Positions 1-9,310 of a stretch of 64,000 nt of DNA are shown piece by piece. The stretch's first letter is position 1. Each line of letters starts with the position of its first letter. The DNA is taken from assembly GCF_018128965.1 (NCBI RefSeq), contig NZ_JAAEDH010000017.1, positions 47,483 through 111,482 on the forward strand. The letters are read 5' to 3'. The stretch comes from Plastoroseomonas arctica (GTDB lineage: Bacteria > Pseudomonadota > Alphaproteobacteria > Acetobacterales > Acetobacteraceae). The notes under the pieces are model-generated. The model ran no database searches and had not been told where the DNA came from. It worked only from the letters and a program-made list of their open reading frames with translations. The position numbers and the translations under genes are program-made.

Positions 1-2079
1 CGCCGCCAGTTCGACGTGATGGTAGGTGAAGCGCTCCGGCACCGCGTGCTCGCGCAGGATCGTCACGCCGTTCACCAGCGCGCCGGCCTGGACCAGGACC
101 CCAGCCACCAGGATGGCGTGGTCGGGGGAGACCAGCAGGTCGTGCTCCGGCAAGCCTGCGCCCAGCCCACCCGCGCGGATGCGCACCGGCAGCACCCGCA
201 GCGGCTCGCCGAAGCGGGTGGACACGGTCTGGCGGCCCATCCAGCGCACCGGCGCGGGGCCGCCTTCGAAGGTCAGCACAAGATCGCCGATGGCCAGGGT
301 CTCGACCGCGCGCGGGCCGTCGGGCGTGGCGATGCGCGTGCCCGGATAGAAGCAGATCACCTGCTCCACGCCGGTGGCCCAGACCACGGCATCCGGGCCG
401 GCGCCGAAGCTGTAGGTGGTGAAGCCGCCGCTGGTACCGGTCGTCCATCTGCCGGCGCCGAGGTCGAGCGTGTCGTTGCCGGCACCGCCATCGAGCGTCA
501 TCCGGCCAAGCGAGGCGCCGTTCACCCGGATGCGGTCGTCGCCGTCATTGGCCTGCACGCTGTCCTGGCCGCCGCCGCCGAGGATGCTGTCGGCGCCGCT
601 GCCGGCGGCGACCAGGTTGTTGCCCAAGCCGCCGAGCAGGGTGTTGGACCCGGACGCCACGACCAGGGTGTCGTTGCCGAGGCCGCCCTCCTGCCAGTTT
701 CCGCCGCCGCTATCGGCGAGCAGGTCGTTTCCGGCGCCGCCGAACAGCGAGTCGGCGGTCGTGTTGCCGAACATCGTGTCGCTGCCGCTGCCGCCGAGCG
801 CGGCCTCGAAGCAGAGCGCACCGCCCGCGATGGAATCGCTGAGCCCGGAGGCGGTCCCGCCGCCCCCCAGGCTCAGAGTGACGTCGGCCGTGATGTCCGC
901 GTAGCTGAGCGTGTCGGCGCCGGCGCCACCGATCAGCGTGTCGATGCCGGCACCGCCTTGGACGAGGTCGTTGCCCTGGTCTCCGTCGATGCGGTCGTTG
1001 CCGGCATTGCCGAGCAGCGTGTTGGCGCCGGTGTTGCCCAGGATGGAATCGGCGCCGCTGCCGCCGATCACGCCGCCGAACAGTCCGGCGAGATTGTCGC
1101 CCTCGGAGGTGGTGAACGCCGTCAGGTTCACCGTCTGGCCGCCGCTGTCATTGGCGATGCTGATGAGGTCGTTTGCGTCGCCGACCAGGCTGTCCACGCC
1201 GGTGCCGGCCTCGAGCGTGTCGCTTCCGGCCCCGCCGGTCAGCGTGTCGGTGCCGATGCCGCCCAGCAGGCTGTCATTGTCGGCGCCGCCATCGAGGCGG
1301 TTGTTGAACCCCGCGAGGTCCACCAGCGTGTCGTCGCCGGCGCCACCGGACAGGCTGTCATTGTTGTTGCTCTGGCCGCTGACGCCACCGGTGAGGCTGT
1401 CATTGCCGTCGCCGCCATCGAGTGTGTTCTGACCGCCCACCGTGGGTGTCGGGGCCGCAGAAAGCGTGTCGTTGCCCTCGCCGCCTGACAGGAGGTTCCG
1501 CGCCGTACCGCTGGTCGCGCGGTCGACGATCACGTCGTCGCCGCCGCCTCCAAGCATGGAATCATTGCCCGCGCCGCCCGCCAGGCTGTCATTACCGAGG
1601 CCGCCATCGAGCGAATTGTTGCCCTGGACCGACTGCAGCAGCGTGTCGTCGCCGCCATTGCCCATGATCGTGTCGTTGAGCACCTGCCCAGTGAGGCTGT
1701 CGTTGCCGGACCCGCCCTCCAGCGCCTCGAAGGAGGAGCCAGCGATCGAGTCGCCCTGCGCATCGCCGCCGGTCGCGGTCCGGTCGGCGGTGTTGATGGT
1801 CACCGTGACGCCCGCTGTATCAGCGGCGTAGCTGAGCGTGTCGGACCCTTCGCCGCCCACCAGCGTGTCCTGCCCGGCGCCGCCGGTGATCAGGTCATTT
1901 CCGGTGCCGCCATCGATGCTGTCATTGCCGTCGCCGCCATAGAGGCTGTCATTGTCGGTGGTGGACGTTCCCGCGTTGGACCCACGCAGCGTGTCGTTTC
2001 CGCCCAGGCCGTAGATCAGGTCGGACAGAACGGTCCCGAATGTGTCGCTGTTGCCGCCGTCGAGTGTCCAATCCGCCAT
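1..2079 (-). CDS. RTX calcium-binding repeat protein with C-terminal Hint_2 domain (C-terminus beyond window)
   Basis: A single open frame runs from an ATG at 2079 off the window edge, giving at least 693 residues. Residues from about 20 to 520 are glycine/aspartate-rich nonapeptide repeats of the RTX type (GGxGxDxLx, for example GGDGNDSIDGG and GGAGNDLLADSG), which in this family bind calcium and fold as a parallel beta-roll outside the cell. From about residue 574 the sequence changes to a Hint_2 (hedgehog/intein-like) domain beginning CFYPGTRIATPDG, followed by VETLAIGDLV and a later SPDHAILV motif, as seen in many Acetobacteraceae and Rhodobacterales RTX proteins. No N-terminal signal peptide is visible, which fits type I secretion; the secretion signal would lie in the missing C-terminus. 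The upstream region 2080-2250 is AT-rich and probably holds the promoter. The Hint domain suggests autoprocessing, but that is inferred from the family. Confidence 0.88.
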   Translation of the reverse strand, partial: MADWTLDGGNSDTFGTVLSDLIYGLGGNDTLRGSNAGTSTTDNDSLYGGDGNDSIDGGTGNDLITGGAGQDTLVGGEGSDTLSYAADTAGVTVTINTADRTATGGDAQGDSIAGSSFEALEGGSGNDSLTGQVLNDTIMGNGGDDTLLQSVQGNNSLDGGLGNDSLAGGAGNDSMLGGGGDDVIVDRATSGTARNLLSGGEGNDTLSAAPTPTVGGQNTLDGGDGNDSLTGGVSGQSNNNDSLSGGAGDDTLVDLAGFNNRLDGGADNDSLLGGIGTDTLTGGAGSDTLEAGTGVDSLVGDANDLISIANDSGGQTVNLTAFTTSEGDNLAGLFGGVIGGSGADSILGNTGANTLLGNAGNDRIDGDQGNDLVQGGAGIDTLIGGAGADTLSYADITADVTLSLGGGGTASGLSDSIAGGALCFEAALGGSGSDTMFGNTTADSLFGGAGNDLLADSGGGNWQEGGLGNDTLVVASGSNTLLGGLGNNLVAAGSGADSILGGGGQDSVQANDGDDRIRVNGASLGRMTLDGGAGNDTLDLGAGRWTTGTSGGFTTYSFGAGPDAVVWATGVEQVICFYPGTRIATPDGPRAVETLAIGDLVLTFEGGPAPVRWMGRQTVSTRFGEPLRVLPVRIRAGGLGAGLPEHDLLVSPDHAILVAGVLVQAGALVNGVTILREHAVPERFTYHHVELAA

Positions 2080-2734
2080 CCGAGCGCCCTGCCGATCGAC
2101 GCGCCTCGCCGGGCGAGATGCCCGGCCTGCGCCTGCATCCAGGGAACGTAACTATGATTGGTAACGCAACCCTAAATAGAAGATTATTTCCGATTTTCCC
2201 GTTTACGACATTTCGTCACAGGCAGCCATTCGTTGAGGTGGGAATTCAGAAGTATCTGCGACAGTTCGCCAGCGCTGCGCACGATGATCCACTTCTTGCC
2301 CTCACTGGACATGACAGGCTGACCCGCACCGCCGACGGCAACGACACCCTATCCTGTGGCATAGAGGCGCTGACTGGCCGCTTGCCTTCCATCCCGGAGA
2401 TGCCGCGCCCCGGGGCGAAGGCGCGTCGCCAGGTGCCGACCTATGTGCTGGCCATGCTCGAAGCACCCGTGCGGCGCAGCCGGCTAGGGTGAGCGTCAGG
2501 GCAAGCTCGTGCTCCGGGTGGCGGGTGACCCCCGCTGACAAGGCCTGCCGGATCAGGCACTTGGCGCCGGGGCGCGATGCCTCGCCGACTTCTCGCTCGC
2601 TTTTCCCTCCGCACCCGCCTATAGCCGCGCCAACGACCAATCCGCACCCCAGGGGGAGGCCACCTTGTTCCATCGGGAACCAGGGGCCTTCCTTTCGCCC
2701 ATGATGGGGGTGCCAAGACCGAAAGCGTGCCCCC
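2080..2734. other. intergenic region between RTX gene and typA
   Basis: About 655 bases separate the divergent RTX gene and typA. The part next to the RTX gene (about 2150-2230) is much richer in A+T than the rest of the window. It contains two direct GTAAC copies (in the plus orientation, around 2147 and 2161), and is the likely promoter area for the RTX gene. The part next to typA is GC-rich, with a small GCCTG/CAGGC hairpin near 2549-2564. Open frames here on both strands lack family motifs and convincing ribosome binding sites, so I call no secure gene. Confidence 0.5.
2184..2312 (-). other. possible 42-residue small ORF upstream of the RTX gene
   Basis: A 42-codon frame (ATG at 2312, TAA at 2184) lies on the RTX strand. 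It begins [20 protein letters not shown] and ends in a basic tail (KCRKRENRK). The composition is amphipathic then basic, unlike the Arg/Pro/Ala-rich shadow frames of this genome. No good Shine-Dalgarno sequence precedes the ATG, and the ORF overlaps the presumed RTX promoter. It may be chance or a gene remnant. I recognise no family. Confidence 0.15.
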
Positions 2735-4564
2735 ATGGAACTCCGCAACGTCGCCATCATCGCGCACGTCGACCACGGCAAGACCACCCTGGTCGACAAC
2801 CTGCTCAAGCAGGCCGGCGCCTTCCGCACCAACCAGGTGGTCGCCGAGCGCGCGATGGACCGCAACGACCTCGAGCGCGAGCGCGGCATCACCATCCTGG
2901 CCAAGTGCACGGCCGTGGAATGGAAGGGCGTGAAGATCAACATCGTGGACACCCCCGGCCACGCCGATTTCGGCGGCGAGGTCGAGCGCATCCTGTCCAT
3001 GGTCGATGGCGCCATCGTGCTGTGCGACGCCGCCGAGGGCCCCCTGCCTCAGACCAAGTTCGTGCTGACCAAGGCGCTCGCGCGCGGCATCCGCCCGATC
3101 GTCGTCATCAACAAGGTGGACCGCGCCGACGCCGACCCGCACGCCGTCCACGACCAGGTCTTCGACCTCTTTGCCGCCCTGGGCGCGGATGACGACCAGC
3201 TGGATTTCCCGATGCTCTTCGCGTCCGGCCGCCAGGGCTGGGCGGACACCTCCATGGAGGGGCCGCGCAAGGACCTCTCGCCGATGTTCGACCTGATCCT
3301 CAAGCACGTCCCGGCGCCGGGGAAGAACCCCGACCTCCCCTTCGCGATGAACGCCGCGATCCTTGAGGCCGACAACTTCCTCGGCCGCATCCTGACGGGG
3401 CGCATCGAGCAGGGCACCGCGCGGCTCAACATGCCTGTCCGCGTGATCCATTCCGACGGCACCATCGTCGAGACCGGGCGCCTGACCAAGCTGCTGACCT
3501 TCTCGGGCCTGGATCGCGTCGTCGTCGACAGCGTGACCGCCGGCGACATCATCGCCATCGCGGGTCTCGAGAACGCGACCATCCCGGACACCATCGCGGA
3601 CCCCTCCGTCACCGAGCCGCTGCCCGCCATCCCGGTCGACCCGCCCACGCTGGCGATGACCTTCCGCGTGAACGACGGCCCGTTGGGTGGCCGCGAGGGC
3701 AAGAAGGTCACCTCGCGCCAGATCCGCGACCGCCTGCTCAAGGAGGCCGAGGGCAACGTGGCCATCAAGGTCCGCGTCAGCGAGGAGGTGGACGCCTTCG
3801 AAGTCGCCGGCCGCGGCGAACTCCAGCTCGGCGTGCTGATCGAGCAGATGCGCCGCGAGGGCTTCGAGCTGACCATCGGCCGCCCCCGCGTTCTGACCCG
3901 CGAAAACCCCGAGACGGGCGAGCGCGAGGAGCCCTTCGAGGAAGTGCTCGTCGACGTGGATGAGGGCTATTCCGGCGTGGTCGTGGAGAAGCTGTCTATC
4001 CGCAAGGGGCAGATGCAGGACATGCGGCCCTCGGGCGGCGGGAAGACCCGGCTGACCTTCCTGATGCCCTCGCGCGGGCTCATCGGCTACCACGGCGAAT
4101 TCATGACCGACACGCGCGGCACCGGCATCATGAACCGCATCTTCGCAGGGTTCCAACCTTGGGCCGGGCCGATCGAGGGGCGCCGCAACGGCTCGCTGAT
4201 CTCCAATTCGGACGGCGAGGCGATCCAGTACGCGTTGTTCTACCTGCAGGACCGCGGGACGCTGTTCGTCGATCCGGGCCAAAAAGTCTATGTCGGGCTG
4301 ATCCTGGGCGAGCATTCGCGCGAGAACGACCTCGACGTGAATCCGATCAAGGAGAAGAAGCTCACCAACATCCGCGCCGCCGGCAAGGATGAGGCGCTGC
4401 TGCTGATCCCGCCGCGCCGGATGAGCCTGGAGCAGGCGATCGCCTACATCGAGGATGACGAGTTGGTGGAGGTGACGCCCTCGGCGATCCGGCTGCGCAA
4501 GCGGCACCTGGATCCGAATGAGCGCAAGAAGGCGAGCCGACGCGGTCAGAGCGAAGCCGCGTAG
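2735..4564 (+). CDS. typA: ribosome-associated translational GTPase TypA/BipA
   Basis: The 609-residue product matches the TypA/BipA family in full length. The GTPase motifs are intact: G1 around residues 11-18 (HVDHGKTT), RERGIT near 49-53, DTPGH at 72-76 and NKVD at 126-129. EF-G-like domains III and V and the TypA-specific C-terminal domain follow (for example [19 protein letters not shown] and [19 protein letters not shown]). The family binds the 70S ribosome and supports 50S assembly and stress or low-temperature growth. The ATG at 2735 gives the conserved N-terminus [17 protein letters not shown] directly. It is a lone gene here, followed by a short GC hairpin at 4578-4596. Confidence 0.97.
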   Translation: MELRNVAIIAHVDHGKTTLVDNLLKQAGAFRTNQVVAERAMDRNDLERERGITILAKCTAVEWKGVKINIVDTPGHADFGGEVERILSMVDGAIVLCDAAEGPLPQTKFVLTKALARGIRPIVVINKVDRADADPHAVHDQVFDLFAALGADDDQLDFPMLFASGRQGWADTSMEGPRKDLSPMFDLILKHVPAPGKNPDLPFAMNAAILEADNFLGRILTGRIEQGTARLNMPVRVIHSDGTIVETGRLTKLLTFSGLDRVVVDSVTAGDIIAIAGLENATIPDTIADPSVTEPLPAIPVDPPTLAMTFRVNDGPLGGREGKKVTSRQIRDRLLKEAEGNVAIKVRVSEEVDAFEVAGRGELQLGVLIEQMRREGFELTIGRPRVLTRENPETGEREEPFEEVLVDVDEGYSGVVVEKLSIRKGQMQDMRPSGGGKTRLTFLMPSRGLIGYHGEFMTDTRGTGIMNRIFAGFQPWAGPIEGRRNGSLISNSDGEAIQYALFYLQDRGTLFVDPGQKVYVGLILGEHSRENDLDVNPIKEKKLTNIRAAGKDEALLLIPPRRMSLEQAIAYIEDDELVEVTPSAIRLRKRHLDPNERKKASRRGQSEAA

Positions 4565-4577
4565 AGGGAAGCAAGGT

Positions 4578-4596
4578 CGAGGGGCGCTGCCCCTCG
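4578..4596. terminator. GC-rich hairpin after typA
   Basis: Inverted repeat CGAGGGGC - GCT - GCCCCTCG, a perfect 8-bp stem 14 bases after the typA stop. No T-run follows, so it may act as a weak or Rho-assisted terminator. A related hairpin with the same ggggcgctg core lies at 37345-37362, so it may belong to a small repeat class. Confidence 0.45.
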
Positions 4597-4665
4597 AGCA
4601 CCCCGGCAAGAACCTCAGCTTCTTGCATCTCCGAGTTTGATGGCACCCAACCCGGCCGCTACCAT

Positions 4666-4875
4666 ATGATCGGCGAGGATGGTGGGGAGCTTCAGCTCTC
4701 GATCGTCGATGGCGAATTGCGGGCGATGACGCCGAAGGCCGCTCGCATGGCCATCCAGCAGCACGTTGGTACGCTCGAGCCACCTGGCCTGTCCATGGTC
4801 GATGAACTGATCGCCTATCGCCGCGCCGAGGCCAAGCACGAGTGGGCGATTGACCGTCCGGTCGCTGCTGGATAG
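4666..4875 (+). CDS. AbrB/VapB-type antitoxin, apparently N-terminally truncated
   Basis: The 69-residue product carries the C-terminal half of a SpoVT/AbrB-type antitoxin: LQLSIVDGELRAMTPKAA, then the toxin-wrapping tail with SMVDELIAYRRAEAKHEW, which matches the usual LVDELIAERRAEAARE form. The DNA-binding half expected before it (a beta-hairpin of the kind GRVVIPAEIRRALG) is absent. Upstream of ATG 4666 the same frame stays open but encodes unrelated residues running back into the typA terminator. The gene overlaps the following PIN-domain gene by 26 bp, the usual antitoxin-first arrangement. The product may still bind the toxin but probably cannot autoregulate the operon. An unannotated non-ATG start further upstream cannot be excluded. 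Confidence 0.6.
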   Translation: MIGEDGGELQLSIVDGELRAMTPKAARMAIQQHVGTLEPPGLSMVDELIAYRRAEAKHEWAIDRPVAAG

Positions 4876-5221
4876 CTCGGCCATCATCGCCCTGTTGCGC
4901 CGGGAACCCGGCGGCAGCGTGGTGGAGGAAGCACTCGAAGATGCAGCAATGTCCTCCGTGAATGCGGCGGAAACGGTGTCCATCCTTATCCGCTTCGGCG
5001 ATGACCCGTCGCGCGCGGAGCGCTACCTCATTGACCTCGGCCTGCCGATCATTGCCTTCGACGCTGCGCAATGGGCTTCCACGGGCACCCTGGCGGCACG
5101 CAATAGGGGCGTGCTTTCGCTATGCCTGGCAACAGCCGCATCCCTGGACATTGCCATCCTCACCGCGAACCGTGCCTGGGCGGGCCTCGGCCTCACCCAG
5201 GACATCCGGCTGATCCGCTGA
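4850..5221 (+). CDS. PIN-domain toxin VapC-like, probably degenerate
   Basis: The 123-residue PIN-domain protein overlaps the antitoxin gene by 26 bp. VapC toxins are endoribonucleases that use three to four acidic residues to hold magnesium. The first Asp (D8 in LLDSSAIIALL) and the Glu (E41 in SSVNAAE) are present. The third site, usually in SLGDR, is missing: GVLSLCLATA reads as if GDR were deleted. The fourth, usually TADRAW, is TANRAW (N107). Nuclease activity is therefore doubtful. The next gene converges and ends 4 bases away. Family assignment is firm; activity is not. Confidence 0.78.
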   Translation: MTVRSLLDSSAIIALLRREPGGSVVEEALEDAAMSSVNAAETVSILIRFGDDPSRAERYLIDLGLPIIAFDAAQWASTGTLAARNRGVLSLCLATAASLDIAILTANRAWAGLGLTQDIRLIR

Positions 5222-5225
5222 AGCC

Positions 5226-5789
5226 TCAGAAGCGCAGCGCGTTGGCGACGGCGCCGATCACCAGGAAGATCACCAGGGCCACCACAAACAAGACGATCGT
5301 GAACACGATCGCCTTGTCTTCGGGCACCTTCACCACGGCGATGGCGCCAAGGTAGTAGAGGTAGATGCTGTACAGGCCGAGCAATGCGGCGAGGAAGCCG
5401 ATGCCCGGGATCAGCAGGAACACGCCGGCGAGCCAGCTCGCGGTGGGCGCATAGGCGGCGAGCTTCATGGCCGGCAACTCGGCATCGCTGCCGCCGAACT
5501 TCGGCGCCAGGATCGGGATGATCTTGGCCATCACGAACACCGCCACCAGGCTCAGCACGTAGCTCACGACGGTGGAGACGAGGAAGCCGGGGACCAGCAC
5601 CATGGCGCCGCGGAACATGCCCAGGAACAGTGTGAGACCGATGAAGCCGCAGACCGCGGGGATCGCCGCCATCAACATCACGTAGCCGGTGAACAGCTGC
5701 TTGGTATCGGTTGGTTCGAGCGAGATCACCGCCCATTCCGACTTCGGCGTCATGATCAGATTTTTCGCGCGCGTGACGATATCAACCAT
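5226..5789 (-). CDS. Yip1-family integral membrane protein
   Basis: The 187-residue product (starting MVDIVTRAKNLIMTPKSEW) has the Yip1 domain layout: a short cytoplasmic N-terminus with the frequent PKSEW motif, then about five hydrophobic segments from residue 30 to the end. Bacterial Yip1 proteins have no settled biochemical role; eukaryotic relatives act in membrane trafficking. An upstream in-frame ATG at 5816 exists, but the ATG at 5789 is preferred because GGGGGA lies at a suitable distance before it and the domain begins there. The gene is convergent with the VapC-like gene and divergent from the permease at 5974. Confidence 0.85.
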   Translation of the reverse strand: MVDIVTRAKNLIMTPKSEWAVISLEPTDTKQLFTGYVMLMAAIPAVCGFIGLTLFLGMFRGAMVLVPGFLVSTVVSYVLSLVAVFVMAKIIPILAPKFGGSDAELPAMKLAAYAPTASWLAGVFLLIPGIGFLAALLGLYSIYLYYLGAIAVVKVPEDKAIVFTIVLFVVALVIFLVIGAVANALRF

Positions 5790-5973
5790 GCTCACATCCC
5801 CCGTTCGACAAGACACCGGCCCGTGCCGCTCTCAGAACAACCTTGCCTGGGCGGCTCCGCGCGGCGCAAGGGTGGAACCAGGGGCGGCAGAGGAATTTCA
5901 TGCGCCCTTCGCCTTGGGCGATGCCGCGCCGGGCGCTCTGGCCCAGGCGCCGGGCATCTGCCAGCGTCGCCCG

Positions 5974-7266
5974 ATGCCCGATTCGCCTGACCCTCCGCGC
6001 ACCAGACCGCTGCAGGACCGCCGCTACGCGGTGCTCTTCGCGCTGGGCTTCTCGGCGGGATTGCCGCTGCCACTGGTGGCCGGCCAGGTGCTGCGGCAAT
6101 GGCTGGCGGAAGCCGATCTGTCGCTGGGCACCATCGGGCTGACGGCGCTGATCGGGCTCGCCTACGCCTACAAGTTCCTCTGGTCGCCCGCACTCGACGC
6201 GATGCGGCCGCCCTTGCCTGGGCTTGGCCAACGACGCGGCTGGCTGCTGCCGATCCAGAGCGCGCTGGCGCTGAGCATCGCGGCGATCGCACTGACCGAC
6301 CCGCGCGATGCGCTCACCGCGATGATCCTGGTCGCCGTGGTGGTCGCCTTCCTTTCGGCCAGCCAGGACATCGTCATCGATGCGCTGCGCATCGAGATTC
6401 TGGCCGAGCGCGAGCAGGCCTGGGGCCTGGCCGCCTATGTGTGGGGCTATCGCCTCGCACTGCTCGTCGCCGGCGGCGGCACGCTGTTCCTGGTCGCGCC
6501 GATCGGCTGGGGCGCGGCCTATGTGGTGATGGCGGCGCTCATGGGCGTTGGCATGGCGGCGACGCTGGCCGCGCGCGAGGCGCCGGCCCGCCGCATGCCG
6601 CCGATGGGGTTTGCGGCGCGGATGCGGGTCTCGGTGATCGAGCCCTTCGCGGATTTCACCCATCGCCCGCTCTGGCTCGCGATCCTGTTGTTTATCGCGC
6701 TGTACAAGCTGGGCGAGGCGCTGGCGGGGATCATGACCACGCCCTTCTATCGCGCGCTCGGCTTCACGCGGGAGGATGTGGCGACCGTCGCCACGGTGTT
6801 CGGCCTGGCGGCGACGCTGGCCGGCGCGCTGGCGGGCGGCTGGCTGGTCGGGCGCATCGGCACGGCGCGCGCCCTGGTGCTGACGGGCCTGGGGCAGATG
6901 CTGTCGAATTTGATGTATGTCGCACTCGCCCATGCCGGGCATTCGATGCCGATGCTCTATGCCCAGGTGGGGGTCGAGAATTTCACCGACGGCCTGGCCG
7001 ACGCGGCGTTCCTCACCTATCTCAGCGCGCTGACGAATATCCGCTTCACGGCCACACAATATGCGCTGCTGTCCTCGCTCGCGGCCTTGCCGCTGCGCAC
7101 GCTCGGCGCCTCGGGGGGCTGGCTCGCGGAATGGCTCGGCTGGCCGGATTTCTTTCTGCTCACCACCGCGGCCGCGCTGCCGGCGATGGCGATCATGCTG
7201 TTCCTGCTGTGGCGCATGCCCCCGCCCAAACGCGCGGGCCCCGAACCCGCAGCCTCATCTGGATGA
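5974..7266 (+). CDS. AmpG-like MFS permease
   Basis: The 430-residue protein has about 12 to 14 hydrophobic segments and the AmpG-type MFS pattern: LFALGFSAGLPLPLV in helix 1, YAYKFLWSPALDAM at the helix 2-3 loop, and SASQDIVIDALRIEIL in helix 4. AmpG imports anhydro-muropeptides for cell-wall recycling; many alphaproteobacterial paralogues have unproved substrates. The frame is open upstream to 5689, but the ATG at 5974 starts just before the first helix and avoids overlap with the divergent Yip1 gene. It is a single gene with no recycling partner nearby, so the substrate is inferred only. Confidence 0.85.
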   Translation: MPDSPDPPRTRPLQDRRYAVLFALGFSAGLPLPLVAGQVLRQWLAEADLSLGTIGLTALIGLAYAYKFLWSPALDAMRPPLPGLGQRRGWLLPIQSALALSIAAIALTDPRDALTAMILVAVVVAFLSASQDIVIDALRIEILAEREQAWGLAAYVWGYRLALLVAGGGTLFLVAPIGWGAAYVVMAALMGVGMAATLAAREAPARRMPPMGFAARMRVSVIEPFADFTHRPLWLAILLFIALYKLGEALAGIMTTPFYRALGFTREDVATVATVFGLAATLAGALAGGWLVGRIGTARALVLTGLGQMLSNLMYVALAHAGHSMPMLYAQVGVENFTDGLADAAFLTYLSALTNIRFTATQYALLSSLAALPLRTLGASGGWLAEWLGWPDFFLLTTAAALPAMAIMLFLLWRMPPPKRAGPEPAASSG

Positions 7267-7375
7267 CCTTTCCGGCCCACCCGCGAGCTCGAATGGGTGA
7301 ATGCCGGCAGACCGGCGAGGCGAGCCGCCGGAGGGTACGAAAACGGCAGCCATTCTTCATGGCCGCTCCTCACCC

Positions 7376-8359
7376 TCAGATGCCGATGAGCGCCTTGAGA
7401 TCCGCCTGCGGACGCGCGCCGAAATGGCTGATCACCTCGGAGGCGCAGATCGACCCCCAGCGCCCGCATTCGCCCACCGGCTTGCCGCGCGTGAGTGCGG
7501 CGAGGAACCCCGCCGCATAGGCATCGCCCGCCCCCGTCGAATCGACCACCGTGGTCGGCACCGCCGGCACCGTAACGTGGGTCGTGCCCTCGATGACGAC
7601 GGAGCCCTTCTCGCTCCGCGTCAGCGCGGCGAAGGCGGTGTCCTTGGCCGCGAGGGCGGCGGCTTCCTCGAAGCTCGCCACCTCGTAGAGCGCGAGTACC
7701 TCGGCCTCGTTGGCGAACAGGATGTCGGCCTCGTTGCGCACGAATTCGCGGAAGGCGGCGCGGTGGCGCCCGACGCAGAACGGGTCCGAAAGGCTAATCG
7801 CGACGCGACGCCCCGCGGCGCGGGCCATGCGCGCGGCGCGACGGAAGGCGGCCTGCGCCGCCGGCGGGTCGAATAGGTAGCCCTCGAGGTAGACGACCAT
7901 TGCGGCGGCGATGGAATCCTGGTCGAGGTCGCCCTCACCGAAGGTCACGCAGGCGCCGAGAAAGGTGTTCATTGTCCGCTGGCCATCGGGCGAGACCAGG
8001 ATCATGCACCGCGCGGTCGGCGCCCCGCCGACCAGCGGGGGCGTCGGGAAATGCACGCCCACGGCCGTGATGTCGTGGCGGAAGGTCGCACCCAGCGCGT
8101 CATCGGCCACCTTGCCGAGAAATCCCACCTTGGCACCCAGCCCGGCGGCGACCGCGCAGCTGTTCGCGACAGACCCGCCGCTGCTTTCCACGCCGGGGCC
8201 CATCGCGGCGTAGATGCGATCGGCGGCCTCGGCATCGATCAGCGCCATCGACCCCTTGGTCATGCCGTGCAAGGCGAGGAATTGATCCTCGGTGCGCGCC
8301 TGGACGTCGAGGATGGCGTTGCCGATCCCGAGGATATCGAGCGAAAGCGGAGTGGCCAT
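7376..8359 (-). CDS. PfkB-family carbohydrate/adenosine kinase
   Basis: The 327-residue protein is a ribokinase-fold kinase. It has the N-terminal signature GGSVANSCAVAAGLGAKVGF and the C-terminal PfkB signature VDSTGAGDAYAAGF, with the catalytic Asp at about residue 279 and the anion hole GAGD at 276-279. Alphaproteobacterial members of this subgroup are usually annotated as adenosine kinases, acting in purine salvage with ATP. The substrate could equally be another nucleoside or sugar. The start at 8359 (MATPLSLDILGIGNAILD) fits the family N-terminus and has AAGGG upstream. It faces the EI24 gene across a 100-bp divergent promoter region. Confidence 0.9.
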   Translation of the reverse strand: MATPLSLDILGIGNAILDVQARTEDQFLALHGMTKGSMALIDAEAADRIYAAMGPGVESSGGSVANSCAVAAGLGAKVGFLGKVADDALGATFRHDITAVGVHFPTPPLVGGAPTARCMILVSPDGQRTMNTFLGACVTFGEGDLDQDSIAAAMVVYLEGYLFDPPAAQAAFRRAARMARAAGRRVAISLSDPFCVGRHRAAFREFVRNEADILFANEAEVLALYEVASFEEAAALAAKDTAFAALTRSEKGSVVIEGTTHVTVPAVPTTVVDSTGAGDAYAAGFLAALTRGKPVGECGRWGSICASEVISHFGARPQADLKALIGI

Positions 8360-8459
8360 GGCGCCGAACCCTTGCAGAGACGATGTCTTGATGAAACGGG
8401 GCCGGGCCATTGCGCCCCGGACGCCCAGGGGATAGGGCCCCCGCAACGGAAGAGCAACC

Positions 8460-9137
8460 ATGCCGCGCGCCATCCTGCTTGCCTTTGCCCAGTTGGACGA
8501 CCCCGCCTTCCGCGCGCCGATCCTGTGGGGCGTGCTCGGCGCCGTCGTCGCCCTGTTGGGTCTCGCCGGTCTCGCGGCACTCGGCCTGGGCTGGGCGCTG
8601 GAGGGCTGGCCGGGCTGGCTCACCGCCATCATCCAGTTCGCCGGCGGCGCCGCCACGCTGCTCCTCGCCTGGTGGCTGTTCCTGCCCATCGCGGTGATGA
8701 TCGCGAGCGGCTGCGCCGGCCCGGTGGTGACCGCGGTGGAGCGGCGCCACTACCCCCACGTGGTGCCGGCCGGCGGCGCCCCGCTGCTGCACCAGGCCTG
8801 GTGGGGCGTGGTGTTCGGGCTGCAGATGCTCGCGCTGCAGATCCTGTTGCTGCCGCTGGTGCTGTTCGTGCCGCTGCTCGGCGCGGTGCTCGCCTTCATC
8901 ATCAGCGCCTATGCCATGGGCGTGGGCTTCTTCGAGGCGACGGCGCAGGCGCGCATGGGCGTGGTCGAGGCACGCGCGGCCCGGCGCGCGCGGCGATGGC
9001 AGGTTTGGCTGCTCGGCGCCGCGCTCGCGGCCCTGGCCGCCGTTCCGATCCTGAATCTGCTGATCGCGGTGATCGGCGTCGCGGCGTCCGTGCATCTTCT
9101 GCATGGCGGGCGGCGAGCGTTGCAGGACCGGCGATAA
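8460..9137 (+). CDS. EI24 / CysZ-like membrane protein
   Basis: The 225-residue protein has four strong hydrophobic segments and the EI24 domain arrangement, with helical hairpins at about residues 20-80 and 118-160 and a final pair near 180-215. CysZ, the best-known member, is a sulfate permease for cysteine synthesis; other EI24 proteins are of unknown role. There are no cysteine-pathway genes nearby, so sulfate transport is only a possibility. The start has GGAAGAG upstream. It is a lone gene between a divergent kinase and the bactofilin. Confidence 0.8.
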   Translation: MPRAILLAFAQLDDPAFRAPILWGVLGAVVALLGLAGLAALGLGWALEGWPGWLTAIIQFAGGAATLLLAWWLFLPIAVMIASGCAGPVVTAVERRHYPHVVPAGGAPLLHQAWWGVVFGLQMLALQILLLPLVLFVPLLGAVLAFIISAYAMGVGFFEATAQARMGVVEARAARRARRWQVWLLGAALAALAAVPILNLLIAVIGVAASVHLLHGGRRALQDRR

Positions 9138-9310
9138 GGGCGATTTCGGGCCTTGGGCGGTTGTCCCAGGCGCGGGTCGCGTGGTAGCCCGGACTGGCGA
9201 TGGGGGCCGGAGTCCTGCAGCCAGGGGTGCAGGGGTCCGCATCGGCGCTTGAGGGGGCGCGCAACACAGTGTGCCCCGTAGCAATCCGACAGCAATTTTG
9301 GGGGACGAAC

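Noticed and set aside
450..2079. Short-period repeats that could look like a CRISPR array
   Set aside because: The repeats are 27-base coding units of RTX nonapeptides, in frame and degenerate, with no unique spacers.
2441..5071. Long minus-strand open frame antisense to typA (876 codons)
   Set aside because: High-GC shadow of typA; its Arg/Ala/Asp/His-rich translation has no motifs, and it would also run through the toxin-antitoxin genes.
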